Shown: positions 38,653 to 50,381 of the stretch, one piece after another | Position numbering within the stretch: position 1 is the first letter of the stretch | Layout of the letters: the number at the start of each line of letters is the position of its first letter | DNA from: Rhodobacteraceae bacterium DSL-40 | Lineage (GTDB): Bacteria > Pseudomonadota > Alphaproteobacteria > Rhodobacterales > Rhodobacteraceae | Direction: 5' to 3' | Assembly: GCA_003258405.1 (NCBI GenBank) | Contig: QKPN01000001.1 | Location: forward strand, 186,001 to 250,000 | Length of the DNA stretch: 64,000 nucleotides | Position numbers and translations under genes: made by a program | Notes under the pieces: model-generated | What the model saw: only the letters and a program-made list of their open reading frames with translations | Told to the model about the DNA's origin: nothing | The model's database searches: none

Positions 38653-39954
38653 ATGGCCGATCTCAGATCCGACTTCCTGGGCATCAAGTCGCCCAACCCG
38701 TTCTGGCTCGCCTCGGCGCCGCCGACGGACAAGGAATACAACGTCCGCCGCGCCTTCGAGGCCGGCTGGGGCGGCGTGGTGTGGAAGACCCTCGGGCTCG
38801 ACCCGCATATCGTCAACGTGAACGGCCCCCGCTACGGCGCCATCTGGGGCGCCGACCGCCGCCTCCTCGGGCTCAACAACATCGAGCTCATCACCGACCG
38901 CCCGCTCGAGGTGAACCTCCGCGAGATCAGGGCGGTGAAGCGCGACTGGCCCGACCGCGCCATGGTGGTGAGCCTGATGGTCCCCTGCGACGAGGAAAGC
39001 TGGCGCGGGATCCTGCCGCTGGTCGAGGAAACCGGCGCCGACGGCGTCGAGCTCAACTTCGGCTGCCCGCACGGCATGAGCGAGCGCGGCATGGGCTCGG
39101 CCGTCGGTCAGGTGCCGGAATACATCGAGATGGTGGCGCGCTGGTGCAAGGCGCACACCCGCATGCCGGTGATCGTGAAGCTCACCCCCAACATCACCGA
39201 CATCCGCTTCCCGGCGCGGGCGGCCAAGGCCGGCGGCGCGGACGCGGTCAGCCTCATCAACACCGTGAGCTCGATCACCTCGGTCAATCTCGACACCTTC
39301 AGCCCGGAGCCCTCCATCGACGGCAAGGGCAGCCACGGCGGCTACTGCGGCCCGGCGGTGAAGCCCATCGCGCTCAACATGGTGGCCGAGATCGCCCGCG
39401 ATGCCGAAACCCGCGGCCTGCCGATCTCCGGCATCGGCGGCATCACCACATGGCGCGACGCGGCCGAGTTCATCGCGCTCGGCTGCGGCACGGTGCAGGT
39501 CTGCACCGCGGCCATGACCTACGGCTTCAAGGTGGTGCAGGAAATGGCCGCCGGGCTCGCGCAATGGATGGACGATGCCGGCCACGCCGATCTCGCCGCC
39601 TTCCGCGGCCGGGCCGTGCCCAACGTCACCGACTGGCAGTATCTCAACCTCAACTACGTCGCGAAGGCGAAGATCGACCAGGATCTCTGCATCAAGTGCG
39701 GCCGCTGCTTCGCCGCCTGCGAGGACACCAGCCATCAGGCGATCGCGATGAAGGAGGGCCGCGTCTTCGAGGTGAAGGACGAGGAATGCGTCGCCTGCAA
39801 CCTCTGCGTCAATGTCTGCCCGGTGGAGGGCTGCATCTCCATGGAGGCCATGGCGCCCGGCACGACCGATCCGCGGACGGGCAGGGAGGTCTCGCCCGGC
39901 TACGCCAACTGGACGACGCACCCCAACAACCCGATGGCCAGGGCCGCCGAATAG
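38653..39954 (+). CDS. preA: NAD-dependent dihydropyrimidine dehydrogenase subunit PreA
   Basis: 433 residues. The FMN TIM barrel starts SDFLGIKSPNPFWLASAPPT and includes VELNFGCPHGMSERGMG and GIGGITTWRDA. Two C-terminal [4Fe-4S] ferredoxin motifs follow: CIKCGRCFAAC and CVACNLCVNVC with a distal CP. It forms the pyrimidine-reducing half with PreT. ATG 38653 has aggaaagag upstream. Dihydropyrimidinase and beta-ureidopropionase are not in the window. Confidence 0.95.
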   Translation: MADLRSDFLGIKSPNPFWLASAPPTDKEYNVRRAFEAGWGGVVWKTLGLDPHIVNVNGPRYGAIWGADRRLLGLNNIELITDRPLEVNLREIRAVKRDWPDRAMVVSLMVPCDEESWRGILPLVEETGADGVELNFGCPHGMSERGMGSAVGQVPEYIEMVARWCKAHTRMPVIVKLTPNITDIRFPARAAKAGGADAVSLINTVSSITSVNLDTFSPEPSIDGKGSHGGYCGPAVKPIALNMVAEIARDAETRGLPISGIGGITTWRDAAEFIALGCGTVQVCTAAMTYGFKVVQEMAAGLAQWMDDAGHADLAAFRGRAVPNVTDWQYLNLNYVAKAKIDQDLCIKCGRCFAACEDTSHQAIAMKEGRVFEVKDEECVACNLCVNVCPVEGCISMEAMAPGTTDPRTGREVSPGYANWTTHPNNPMARAAE

Positions 39955-39988
39955 CCTTCGGCGGGCGGGCGCGCGCGGTCAGGCGCGG

Positions 39989-40387
39989 TCAGGGAATCGA
40001 GGCCATGAGCTCCGCGACCCGCGCCCGCCCGAGCGCCACCCGGCAGGACCGGATCGCGATGCCCGAGCCGGAGCCGCCGCCATAGGTCGCGCCGATATAG
40101 TCGCACTGCGCATCGCGATAGGCCGCCCATGCGACCTGGCTTGCCTCGAGCGCCGGGACGGAGACCGGGCGCCCGGTCACCCCGTCGAGCTCCTGCGCCG
40201 CCTCTTTCGCAAACCCGAGGGCCGCGTTGACCGTCTCGTCAACCGTCGCCTCGGCCGCCGCGACGCAATCGGCGATCTCGACCTGCGAGCCCAGCCCCCG
40301 GCTGCATTCGAGCGCGGCATCGGCCGATGCCGCCGCCGGCAGCAGGGGGACGAGGAGCAGGGGAAGTGTCAGGCGAAAGGCGGTCAT
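39989..40387 (-). CDS. Exported LprI/DUF1311-type protein
   Basis: 132 residues: a signal peptide (LTLPLLLVPLLPAAASADA), then an LprI-like domain with four cysteines (ALECSRGL, IADCVAAAEA, AQCDYIGAT, RSCRVALGRARVAEL) and the WAAYRDAQC core. Related proteins are periplasmic lysozyme inhibitors. ATG 40387 places the signal peptide at the N-terminus; the longer frame to 40435 does not. It is convergent with preA. Confidence 0.75.
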   Translation of the reverse strand: MTAFRLTLPLLLVPLLPAAASADAALECSRGLGSQVEIADCVAAAEATVDETVNAALGFAKEAAQELDGVTGRPVSVPALEASQVAWAAYRDAQCDYIGATYGGGSGSGIAIRSCRVALGRARVAELMASIP

Positions 40388-40504
40388 GGCGCGGGCTCCG
40401 TTCGGGGGGCATGTCGCACCAGTCTGCGCGCGCACGCGCCGGGCTCAAGCGAAATCCGCAAGGCGCCCCCGCCCTGGTGCCGATCGGGCCGGGCGCGGGC
40501 CCCG

Positions 40505-40583
40505 TTCATGATATGTTAACTAGGAAAATCCAGTTATTTCAATGCGATTTTTTGGTTTTCACGGTGAAACGCCCCGCTTTCAC
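40505..40583. repeat. 79-bp dispersed repeat, copy 1
   Basis: Starts ttcatgatatgttaac and ends in the TTTCACGGTGAAA palindrome plus a half-site. It matches 61247-61325 in direct orientation over all 79 bases with about nine differences. It lies just beyond the 3' end of trmB (minus strand). AT-rich inside GC-rich surroundings. Confidence 0.85.
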
Positions 40584-40600
40584 GCCTGAGGCCCGCGGGC

Positions 40601-41329
40601 TTAGAGCCGCCGGAAGGTCAGGTAATGCGGTGTCCGCCCGGCCTTCAGCGCCTTGGCCTCGTAGCGCGTGCCGGGCCAGTCGCTCCAGGCCACGCTCCAG
40701 TCCGGCGCCTCGGGCTCGACCGTCTCGAAAAGCGCCCCGCAGGCCGCCACCGCCGCGAGCGCGTGCTCCACGTAATCCGGGATGTCGCTCGCAACCCGCA
40801 GCTCCGCCCCCGACGGCATCACCCGGGCGAGCATCGCGAGATTGTCGGGGTTCATGAAGCGCCGCCGGTGGTGCCGCGCCTTGGGCCAGGGATCGGGATA
40901 GAGCAGGAAGACCCGCCCGACCGATCCCTCCGGCAGCCGCTCGATGAGGTCGCGGGCATCCGCCGGATGAACCCGGACATTGGAAAGCCCCGCCGCCTCG
41001 ATCCGGCCGAGCAGCATGGCGACGCCGTTGACGAAGGGCTCGCAGCCGATGAACCTGGTTTCGGGATGCAGCGCCGCCTGATGCGCAAGATGCTCGCCGC
41101 CGCCGAAGCCGATCTCGAGCCAGAGCGGCCGCGGGCCGCCGAAGAGCGCGGCCGGATCGAGCGGGGCGGGCGCCTCGCCCCCGGCGAAGCCCGGCACCCA
41201 GATCTCGGGCAGAAGCTCCGCCATCAGGCGTTCCTGCGTGGCCCGGAGCGCCTTGCCCTTGCGGCGTCCGTAAAGCTTGCGACGGTGCGGGGCGGGGTCC
41301 GCCCCGTGGATCGGGTCGTGATCGGTCAT
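40601..41329 (-). CDS. trmB: tRNA (guanine-N7-)-methyltransferase
   Basis: 242 residues. LWLEIGFGGGEHLAHQAALH is the SAM motif, IGCEPFVNGVAMLLGRI follows, and YPDPWPKARHHRRRFMNPD is the family signature. It methylates G46 of tRNA. ATG 41329 is chosen because the conserved RKLYGRRKGKALR N-terminus follows it. It lies 28 bp after metK on the same strand, a common pairing in this group. Confidence 0.95.
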   Translation of the reverse strand: MTDHDPIHGADPAPHRRKLYGRRKGKALRATQERLMAELLPEIWVPGFAGGEAPAPLDPAALFGGPRPLWLEIGFGGGEHLAHQAALHPETRFIGCEPFVNGVAMLLGRIEAAGLSNVRVHPADARDLIERLPEGSVGRVFLLYPDPWPKARHHRRRFMNPDNLAMLARVMPSGAELRVASDIPDYVEHALAAVAACGALFETVEPEAPDWSVAWSDWPGTRYEAKALKAGRTPHYLTFRRL

Positions 41330-41357
41330 TGTTCTCGGCAGGCTCGTTCTTCCGGGG

Positions 41358-42527
41358 TCAGACCGCAGCGCGAAGCGCGTCGGCGAGGTCGGTGCGCTCC
41401 CAGGAGAAGCCCCCCTCGCTGTCCGGCTCGCGGCCGAAATGGCCATAGGCGGCGGTGCGCTGGTAGATCGGCTTGTTGAGGCCGAGATGGGTGCGGATGC
41501 CCTTGGGGGTGAGGTCCATGACCTTCGCCACCGCCGCCTCGATCACCGGCTCCGGCACCTGGCCGGTCCCGAAGGTATCGGCATAGATCGAGAGCGGGCG
41601 CGCCACCCCGATCGCATAGGAAAGCTGCAGCACGCAGCGCTTCGCGAGCCCGGAGGCGACGATGTTCTTCGCGAGATAGCGCGCGGCATAGGCCGCCGAG
41701 CGGTCCACCTTGGTCGGGTCCTTGCCCGAGAAGGCGCCGCCGCCATGCGGGGCCGCGCCGCCATAGGTATCGACGATGATCTTGCGCCCGGTCAGGCCCG
41801 CGTCGCCGTCCGGCCCGCCGATCACGAACTTGCCGGTCGGGTTCACATGCCAGACCGTCTCGCCCGTAAGCCAGCCCTCGGGCAGCACCTCGCGGATGAA
41901 GGGCTCGATCATCTCGCGCACATCCGCCGAGCTCATCTCCTCGTCGAGATGCTGGGTCGAGAGCACGAGGCTCGCGACGCCCACCGGCATCCCGTCGACA
42001 TAGCGCAGCGTGAGCTGCGATTTCGCATCCGGCCCGAGCCGCGGCTCCGCGCCGCTCTTCCGCGCCTCGGCAAGGCGGCGGAGGATCGCATGGGCATAAT
42101 GGATCGGGGCCGGCATCAGCACCGGGGTCTCGTCGACCGCATAGCCGAACATGATGCCCTGGTCGCCGGCACCCTCTTCCTTGTTCTCGGCCGCATCGAC
42201 CCCTTGCGCGATATGGGCGGACTGGCCGTGGATGAGGTTCTGGACCACGAGCGTTTCCCAGTGGAAACCCTTCTGCGCGTAGCCGATGTCGCGCACGCAA
42301 TCGCGCACGATCTGTTCGATTCGGCTCAGAACCCCCGGCGCGCCGCGAACCTCGCCGCCGACGATCACCCGGTCCGTCGTCGCGAAGGTCTCGCAGGCGA
42401 CGCGCGCTTCGGGATCCTCGCTCAGGAAGCTGTCGAGGACAGCATCCGAAATGCGGTCGCAAACCTTGTCGGGATGTCCCTCGGACACCGATTCTGAAGT
42501 GAAGAGATAGTCACTCCGATACGTCAT
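41358..42527 (-). CDS. metK: S-adenosylmethionine synthetase
   Basis: 389 residues with the N-terminal [20 protein letters not shown], the ATP motif [12 protein letters not shown] and [20 protein letters not shown]. Makes SAM from ATP and methionine. The 100-bp leader contains a small CCGC...GCGG hairpin and a GGAAG ribosome binding site. Rhodobacterales metK genes often carry a SAM/SAH riboswitch, but I could not match its conserved core here. Confidence 0.97.
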   Translation of the reverse strand: MTYRSDYLFTSESVSEGHPDKVCDRISDAVLDSFLSEDPEARVACETFATTDRVIVGGEVRGAPGVLSRIEQIVRDCVRDIGYAQKGFHWETLVVQNLIHGQSAHIAQGVDAAENKEEGAGDQGIMFGYAVDETPVLMPAPIHYAHAILRRLAEARKSGAEPRLGPDAKSQLTLRYVDGMPVGVASLVLSTQHLDEEMSSADVREMIEPFIREVLPEGWLTGETVWHVNPTGKFVIGGPDGDAGLTGRKIIVDTYGGAAPHGGGAFSGKDPTKVDRSAAYAARYLAKNIVASGLAKRCVLQLSYAIGVARPLSIYADTFGTGQVPEPVIEAAVAKVMDLTPKGIRTHLGLNKPIYQRTAAYGHFGREPDSEGGFSWERTDLADALRAAV

Positions 42528-42627
42528 GCACTCATCTTCCGTCGGTTGTATCCGCGCTGGCTGCGGTATCCCTAAGCAGGGCCGGAGGGGAGGTCAACGC
42601 CGCAAAGCCGGCGGGCCCTAGGTGGCC

Positions 42628-43476
42628 TCAGTGCCGTGCCGCCCGGAGCACGATCGCGCCGGCAAGCGTCATCATGGTCGAGACGACCTTGCCGAGATCG
42701 AGCCGCTCGCGGAGCGCGAAGACCCCGAGGAGCAGGGCAAAGACGATGCTCGTCTCCCGAAGCGCGGTCACGAGCGCGATCGGGGCTTCGGTGAAGGCCC
42801 ATACCACGATCGCATAGGCGGCAAAGGACGCCCCGCCGCCGAGAAGCATCGGCCGCAGGCCTTCCCGCGGCAGCCGCGCAAGGAGCCCGGGCCGCCAGAG
42901 CGCGGCGCCTGCCAGCACCGCAACCCCATTGAGGATCGAGGCCCAGGCGAAGAACCCGACCCCGGTGCCCGCCAGCCGCGCGCCGGTGCCGTCGACCAGC
43001 GAATAGGCCGCGATGAAACACCCGGTTCCGAGCGCGAGCACCGCGGCACGATGGTTGCGCACCCCGTCCGCCTGCCGCACGAGGCCGAGGCTCAGGATGC
43101 CGCAGGCGATGATCGCGATCCCGATCAGCTCGCCGCGCCCGAGACTGACGCCGAGAAAGCTCACCGAAACCGCCGCCACGATCAGCGGCGCCGCGCCGCG
43201 GGCGATGGGATAGACCTGCGTCAGATCCCCCACCCGGTAGGAGTTGAGCAGGAAGAGCTGATAGCCGACATGGAGCGCCGCGCTCGCCGCGATGAAGGGC
43301 CAGCTTTCCGGCGCCGGGGCCTGGAAGACGAGCAGCGCGCCGAGGGCGAAGGGCAGATGCCCGGTGACGACCGCAATCATCGCGAGCCCCGAATCCCCGC
43401 CGCGCTTGACCAGGAAATTCCAGGCGGCGTGGAGAAAGGCCGCGAGGATCACGGCGGCGAAGACGGCGGACGACAT
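42628..43476 (-). CDS. EamA/DMT-family transporter
   Basis: 282 residues, about ten transmembrane helices in two EamA repeats. The first begins FAAVILAAFLHAAWNFLVKR; the second covers ALGTGCFIAAYSLVDGTGA to the C-terminal RLDLGKVVSTMMTLAGAIVL. ATG 43476 is preceded by aggagg. The family exports metabolites or amino acids; substrate unknown. Confidence 0.85.
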   Translation of the reverse strand: MSSAVFAAVILAAFLHAAWNFLVKRGGDSGLAMIAVVTGHLPFALGALLVFQAPAPESWPFIAASAALHVGYQLFLLNSYRVGDLTQVYPIARGAAPLIVAAVSVSFLGVSLGRGELIGIAIIACGILSLGLVRQADGVRNHRAAVLALGTGCFIAAYSLVDGTGARLAGTGVGFFAWASILNGVAVLAGAALWRPGLLARLPREGLRPMLLGGGASFAAYAIVVWAFTEAPIALVTALRETSIVFALLLGVFALRERLDLGKVVSTMMTLAGAIVLRAARH

Positions 43477-43741
43477 CTCGGAGGGGCCTCCTGACATATA
43501 ATATGTGCACTCGGGCAACACCGCCCGGCACGCCGGTGAAATCCGGCACCCTGCCACTTGACCCGGGCTTCGGGCGGACCGCAAGCTGGGAACCGGGGCC
43601 GCTATCGGACCCCTGCGAGGCATCGCCACCACTGGTGGACGCCATTCACCGATCTTGTGGCTACAACTTCCCCCTACCCAAGCCATGGACCCCGCCCTAT
43701 AGTGGCCGGACTTGGCGACAGGGATTTCCGGAGGCCCGTTC

Positions 43742-44212
43742 ATGCGCTGTCCGTTCTGCGGCAACATCGACACCCAGGTGAAGGACAGCCGGCCGGCCGA
43801 GGACCATGTCTCGATCCGGCGCCGGCGCTTCTGTCCGGCATGCGGCGGGCGGTTCACCACCTATGAACGCGTGCAGCTGCGCGACCTCGTCGTGGTCAAG
43901 AAGAACCACAAGCGCGAGCCCTTCGACCGCGACAAGCTCGAACGCTCCATCCGCATCGCGATGCAGAAGCGGCCCATCGAGGCCGAGCGGCTCGACCAGA
44001 TGATCTCCGGCATCGTCCGGCGGCTGGAATCCATGGGGGAGACGGATATCCCCTCCGACACGATCGGCGCGATCGTGATGGAGACTCTTGCGCGCATCGA
44101 CACCGTGGCCTATGTGCGCTTCGCCTCGGTCTACAAGAATTTCCAGGCGGCCGACGACTTCGAGGAGTTCGTGGCAGAGCTGCGTCCGGACGTGCCGCTC
44201 AAGGACGATTGA
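43742..44212 (+). CDS. nrdR: Transcriptional repressor NrdR
   Basis: 156 residues: an N-terminal zinc ribbon (MRCPFCG and FCPACGGRF) and an ATP-cone ([20 protein letters not shown]). It senses ATP/dATP and represses ribonucleotide reductase genes. ATG 43742 starts at the conserved MRCPFCG. It directly precedes ribD, a conserved alphaproteobacterial order. The 265-bp upstream gap has several hairpins. Confidence 0.96.
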   Translation: MRCPFCGNIDTQVKDSRPAEDHVSIRRRRFCPACGGRFTTYERVQLRDLVVVKKNHKREPFDRDKLERSIRIAMQKRPIEAERLDQMISGIVRRLESMGETDIPSDTIGAIVMETLARIDTVAYVRFASVYKNFQAADDFEEFVAELRPDVPLKDD

Positions 44213-44217
44213 CAAGA

Positions 44218-45324
44218 ATGTCCCAGCAAATCGAAGACGTGGGCTGGATGCGCGCGGCCCTCGGCCTGGCGCAGCGTGGTCTGGGCCGTGTCTGGCCCAA
44301 CCCGGCGGTGGGCTGCATCCTGGTGCGCGACGGGCGCGTCGTCGGGCGCGGCCATACCGCCGACGGCGGCCGCCCCCATGCCGAGACGATCGCGCTTGCC
44401 CAGGCGGGCGAAGCGGCGCGCGGCGCCACCGCCTATGTCACGCTCGAGCCCTGCGCCCATACCGGCAAGACGCCGCCCTGCACCGAGGCGCTGATCGCGG
44501 CCGGGGTGGCCCGCGTTGTCATCGCGATCGAGGATCCGGACCCGCGGGTGAACGGCCGGGGGGCCGCGCTTCTGCGCGAGGCCGGAATCGAGGTCTCGAT
44601 CGGCTGCCTCGCGGGCGAGGCGGTGACGCTCAATCGCGGCTTTCTCTCGCGGATCACCTCGGGCCGCCCGATGGTCACGCTCAAGCTCGCCGCCAGCCTC
44701 GACGGGCGCATCGCCACCGCCACCGGCGAAAGCCGCTGGATCACCGGCCCGCGCGCCCGCTCCGAGGTTCATCTGATGCGCGCCCAGTCCGATGCGGTGC
44801 TGGTCGGCGCCGGGACGGTGCGGAGCGACAACCCGCGGCTCGACGTGCGCGAGCTCGGCATCGAACGCGCCGATCCGATCCGGGTCGCGGTCACCGGCGG
44901 CCTCAATCTCTCGCGCAACAGCTATCTCGCCGAAAGCGCCCGCGAGGTGCCGCTCTGGCTCTGCCACCATGCCGAGGCTGAGACATCGCGCATCGAGGCC
45001 TGGGCCGAGAGGGGCGCCGAGCTCATCGTCGTGCCGTTCCAGCCCGATGGCCAGCTCAACCTCTCCGCGATGCTCCAGAAGCTCGGCGACCGCGGCCTCA
45101 CCCGCATCCTCTGCGAGGGCGGCGGGCGGCTCTCGGCGGCGCTGCTCCACGCGGGGCTCGTCGACGAGATCGTCCTCTTCAGCGCGGGCATGGCGCTTGG
45201 CGACGAGGGCGTTGCCTCGGTCGGGCCGATGGAGATCGACACGCTCCAGCTCGCGCCCCGCTTCCGCCTCACCTCGGTGCGCCAGGTCGGCCCCGATGTG
45301 CGCTCGGACTGGCGCCGCCGCTGA
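44218..45324 (+). CDS. ribD: Bifunctional riboflavin biosynthesis deaminase/reductase
   Basis: 368 residues. The N-terminal deaminase has zinc motifs HAETIAL and EPCAHTGKTPPCTEAL. The C-terminal reductase has MVTLKLAASLDGRIAT, ITGPRARSEVHLMRAQSDAV and LCEGGGRLSAALL. It converts the GTP-derived diaminopyrimidine to the ribityl precursor. ATG 44218 is chosen, 5 bp after nrdR; TTG 44209 overlapping the nrdR stop is an alternative. ribE does not follow. Confidence 0.94.
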   Translation: MSQQIEDVGWMRAALGLAQRGLGRVWPNPAVGCILVRDGRVVGRGHTADGGRPHAETIALAQAGEAARGATAYVTLEPCAHTGKTPPCTEALIAAGVARVVIAIEDPDPRVNGRGAALLREAGIEVSIGCLAGEAVTLNRGFLSRITSGRPMVTLKLAASLDGRIATATGESRWITGPRARSEVHLMRAQSDAVLVGAGTVRSDNPRLDVRELGIERADPIRVAVTGGLNLSRNSYLAESAREVPLWLCHHAEAETSRIEAWAERGAELIVVPFQPDGQLNLSAMLQKLGDRGLTRILCEGGGRLSAALLHAGLVDEIVLFSAGMALGDEGVASVGPMEIDTLQLAPRFRLTSVRQVGPDVRSDWRRR

Positions 45325-45361
45325 GCCGGCGCCGGGGGCGGATGAAAATCCCGACGCCCGC

Positions 45362-45390
45362 TTGACTTTGCCGCGCGCCTCCGCGATATA
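45362..45390 (+). promoter_or_regulatory. Sigma-70-type promoter of rplU-rpmA
   Basis: TTGACT, 17-bp spacer, GATATA, about 150 bp upstream of rplU, leaving a leader of roughly 140 bases with GC-rich hairpin potential. It is the best-looking housekeeping promoter in this half of the window. Confidence 0.6.
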
Positions 45391-45537
45391 GCCCGCTCCC
45401 GGCAGGCAGCGGCCATGCGGGGGTAATTCGCTTGAACAGGGCGCGCAGTTAACGGGCGCGGGTGGCTTCGCCTCCCGCACGAACACCGGGAAACCGGGGC
45501 CTCGAGGACGCGGCACGGGATAGAAGGAAAAACGCGG

Positions 45538-45858
45538 ATGTTCGCGGTAATCAAGACGGGCGGCAAGCAGTACAAGGTCGCCGTCAACGACGTTCTTACG
45601 GTCGAGAAGCTGGCGGCAGATGCCGGCGCGGCCGTCGAATTCGATCAGATCCTGATGGTGGGTGGCGACACCCTCACCGTCGGTGCGCCCCTCGTCGAGG
45701 GTGCTGCGGTGAAGGCCGAGGTGCTCGAGCAGTATCGCGGCCCGAAGGTGATTTCCTTCGTGAAGCGCCGCCGCAAGCATTCGTCGCAGCGCAAGCGCGG
45801 CCACCGGCAGTATCTGACCCGCGTGCGGATCACCGACATCGTGACCTCCGCCAACTGA
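45538..45858 (+). CDS. rplU: 50S ribosomal protein L21
   Basis: 106 residues: [20 protein letters not shown] at the N-terminus, and [19 protein letters not shown] in the rRNA-binding region. Ribosome binding site gaaggaaa. First gene of the rplU-rpmA unit. Confidence 0.98.
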   Translation: MFAVIKTGGKQYKVAVNDVLTVEKLAADAGAAVEFDQILMVGGDTLTVGAPLVEGAAVKAEVLEQYRGPKVISFVKRRRKHSSQRKRGHRQYLTRVRITDIVTSAN

Positions 45859-45875
45859 ACTGAGGAGAGAGCTCC

Positions 45876-46145
45876 ATGGCACACAAGAAGGCAGGCGGTT
45901 CTTCCCGCAACGGTCGCGACAGCGCCGGTCGCCGTCTCGGCATCAAGAAATTCGGCGGCGAAGCCGTCGTCCCCGGCAACATCCTTGCCCGCCAGCGCGG
46001 CACCAAGTGGTGGCCGGGCACGGGCGTCGGCATGGGCCGCGACCACACGATCTTCGCCATTGAGGAAGGCCAGGTTTCCTTCCACAAGGGCTTCAAGGGC
46101 CGCACCTTCATTTCGGTGCGTCCGCAGGCCGAAGCCGCGGAATAA
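45876..46145 (+). CDS. rpmA: 50S ribosomal protein L27
   Basis: 89 residues: [40 protein letters not shown]. The N-terminal AHKKAG tail reaches the peptidyl-transferase centre. It follows rplU by 17 bp with gaggagag upstream. Confidence 0.98.
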   Translation: MAHKKAGGSSRNGRDSAGRRLGIKKFGGEAVVPGNILARQRGTKWWPGTGVGMGRDHTIFAIEEGQVSFHKGFKGRTFISVRPQAEAAE

Positions 46146-46222
46146 GAGCCTGCCGGCAAAGATTTTCGTGTGGAGGCCGGCCCCTGCGCCGGCCTTTGCT
46201 CGTTTGGGAGGAGGGTTCACCC

Positions 46223-46798
46223 ATGGCGCTCGTCGCACCGATCGAGAGCGAGATCGCAACCGCGCGCCTGCGTCTGCGCCGGTTGTGCCGTTCGGACGCG
46301 GCCCTGCTCGCGCTTTACGCGAGCGATGCCCGCGTCGCCCGGATGACGGCGCATATCCCGCATCCCTATCCGCCCGGTCAGGCCGAAGCCTTCGTCGAGC
46401 GGGCGCTTTCGCCCTCGAGCCCGATCCACTACTGGGCCATCGTGATCGGCGGTGCGGTGGAGGAGATCCCGGAGGACGGCACGATCCGCACCAACAGCCT
46501 CATCGGCCTCGTGAGCCTGCGCCCCGCCGGTGACGGCAGCGCCGAGATCGCCTACTGGGTCGCCCCCGCGGTCTGGGGCACGGGCTACGCGAGCGAGTCC
46601 GTGCGCACGATCTGCGAGGCCGCCGGGCGCTGGGGCATCCACACCATCACCGCCCAGGTCTTCCAGGACAATGCCGCCTCGATCCGGGTTCTCATGCGCA
46701 CGGGCTTCACCTATATGGGCGCAGGCGAGACCCACTCGGTCGCGCGCGGCGCCATGGTGCCCACCTTCCTCTATCGCCGCGCGAGCGGCATTGCCTGA
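46223..46798 (+). CDS. GNAT acetyltransferase (RimJ/RimL-like)
   Basis: 191 residues. IATARLRLRRLCRSDAALLA at the N-terminus and the acetyl-CoA region AEIAYWVAPAVWGTGYASES, with QDNAASIRVLMRTGFTYMG near the end. ATG 46223 has gggaggaggg upstream. A GNAT gene between rpmA and obgE is conserved in related genomes; the acceptor is unknown. Confidence 0.85.
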   Translation: MALVAPIESEIATARLRLRRLCRSDAALLALYASDARVARMTAHIPHPYPPGQAEAFVERALSPSSPIHYWAIVIGGAVEEIPEDGTIRTNSLIGLVSLRPAGDGSAEIAYWVAPAVWGTGYASESVRTICEAAGRWGIHTITAQVFQDNAASIRVLMRTGFTYMGAGETHSVARGAMVPTFLYRRASGIA

Positions 46799-48986
<2,188 letters not shown>

Positions 48987-48990
<4 letters not shown>

Positions 48991-50252
48991 ATGTAATGTC
49001 CGACATCAGTTCCTTGATGCAAGATATTGGTCGCAAGGCGAAATCCGCGAGCGCAAGCCTTGCTGTCGCCACTCCGGACCAGAAGCGTCTGGCGCTTGAG
49101 GCCGCGGCGGAGGCCGTCGAGGCCACGACGCCCGACATCCTTGCGGCCAATGCGCGCGACATGGCGGCCGCGCGCGAAAAGGGCCTCTCCGGGGCCATGC
49201 TCGACCGGCTCCTGCTCACCGATGATCGCGTGGCGGGTATCGTTTCCGGCCTGCGCGCCATCGCGGCCCAGCCCGATCCGATCGGCGAGGTGCTGTCGGA
49301 ATGGGATCGCCCCACGGGCCTCCACATCCGCCGCGTCCGCACCCCCATCGGGGTGATCGGCGTGATCTTCGAGAGCCGCCCCAACGTCACCGCGGATGCC
49401 GGCGCCCTCTGCCTCAAGGCGGGCAATGCCGCGATCCTGCGCGGCGGCTCGGAAAGCCTCAATTCCTCGCGCGCGATCCATGCGGCCCTTCAGGCCGGCC
49501 TGCGCGCCGCCGGGCTGCCCGAGGCCGCGATCCAGCTCGTGCCGACGACCGACCGCGCCGCGGTGGGCGAGATGCTGGCGATGACCGACTACATCGACGT
49601 GATCGTGCCCCGCGGCGGCAAGGGCCTCGTGGCGCGCGTGCAGGCCGACGCCCGCGTGCCGGTCTTCGCCCATCTCGAGGGCATCGTGCACATCTACGTC
49701 GACAAGGCCGCCGATCTCGACAAGGCGCGCCGGGTCATCCTCAACGCCAAGACCCGCCGTCCGGGCATCTGCGGCGCCGCCGAATGCCTGCTGGTGGATC
49801 GCGCCTTCTTCGAGGCCTATGGCGCGCCCTTCATCACCGATCTGGTGGCCGCAGGCGTCGATGTGCGCGGCGATTCCGATCTCCTCGGGCTGGAAGGCGT
49901 TTCCCCGGCGGAAGAGGGCGACTGGGGGCGAGAGTTCCTCGATCTGGTGATCGCGGCGCGGGTCGTCGACGGGGTGGAGGGCGCCATCGCCCATATCCGC
50001 CGCTACGGCTCGCACCACACCGATTGCATCATCACCGAGGATGATGCCGCCGCCGAACGCTTCTTCGCCGCCCTCGACAGCGCCATCATCATGCGCAACG
50101 TCTCGACCCAGTTCGCCGATGGCGGCGAATTCGGCATGGGCGCCGAGATCGGCATCGCCACCGGCAAGCTCCACGCCCGCGGCCCGGTCGGCGCCGAGCA
50201 GCTCACGAGCTTCAAATACATCGTCGAAGGCGACGGGATCACCCGCGCCTGA
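48987..50252 (+). CDS. proA: Gamma-glutamyl phosphate reductase
   Basis: 421 residues. Aldehyde-dehydrogenase fold with [36 protein letters not shown], the catalytic cysteine segment [15 protein letters not shown] and [20 protein letters not shown]. Second step of proline synthesis, translationally coupled to proB. A second in-frame ATG at 48996 (MSDISSL) is possible. Confidence 0.97.
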
Positions 50253-50262
50253 GACGCCAGAG

Positions 50263-50298
50263 CCCTTCTCCGGCCGGGATTAATCCGGCGGGGAAGGG
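50263..50298 (+). terminator. Hairpin after proBA
   Basis: CCCTTCTCCG (50263-50272) pairs with CGGGGAAGGG (50289-50298), a 10-bp stem with one G-T pair, starting 10 bp after the proA stop. No T-run, so it may act as a mRNA-stabilising or Rho-assisted end. Confidence 0.45.
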
Positions 50299-50381
50299 AA
50301 CGTGGCTCCTCTCCCGCCCGTTAGGTCTGTGATCGCCCGTCATGCGGGCCGCGCAGGATCACTGAACGGCCGGGAGAGAGA

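Noticed and set aside
42528-42627. SAM/SAH riboswitch upstream of metK
   Set aside because: Expected for Rhodobacterales, but the leader (ggatacaaccgacggaag...) lacks the conserved core that I could recognise; a covariance search would be needed to claim it.
50299-50381. yybP-ykoY (manganese) riboswitch before the cation exchanger gene
   Set aside because: The leader has hairpins and a GGGGAAGGG stretch but not the conserved GGGGAGUA and CUGAUACC elements.
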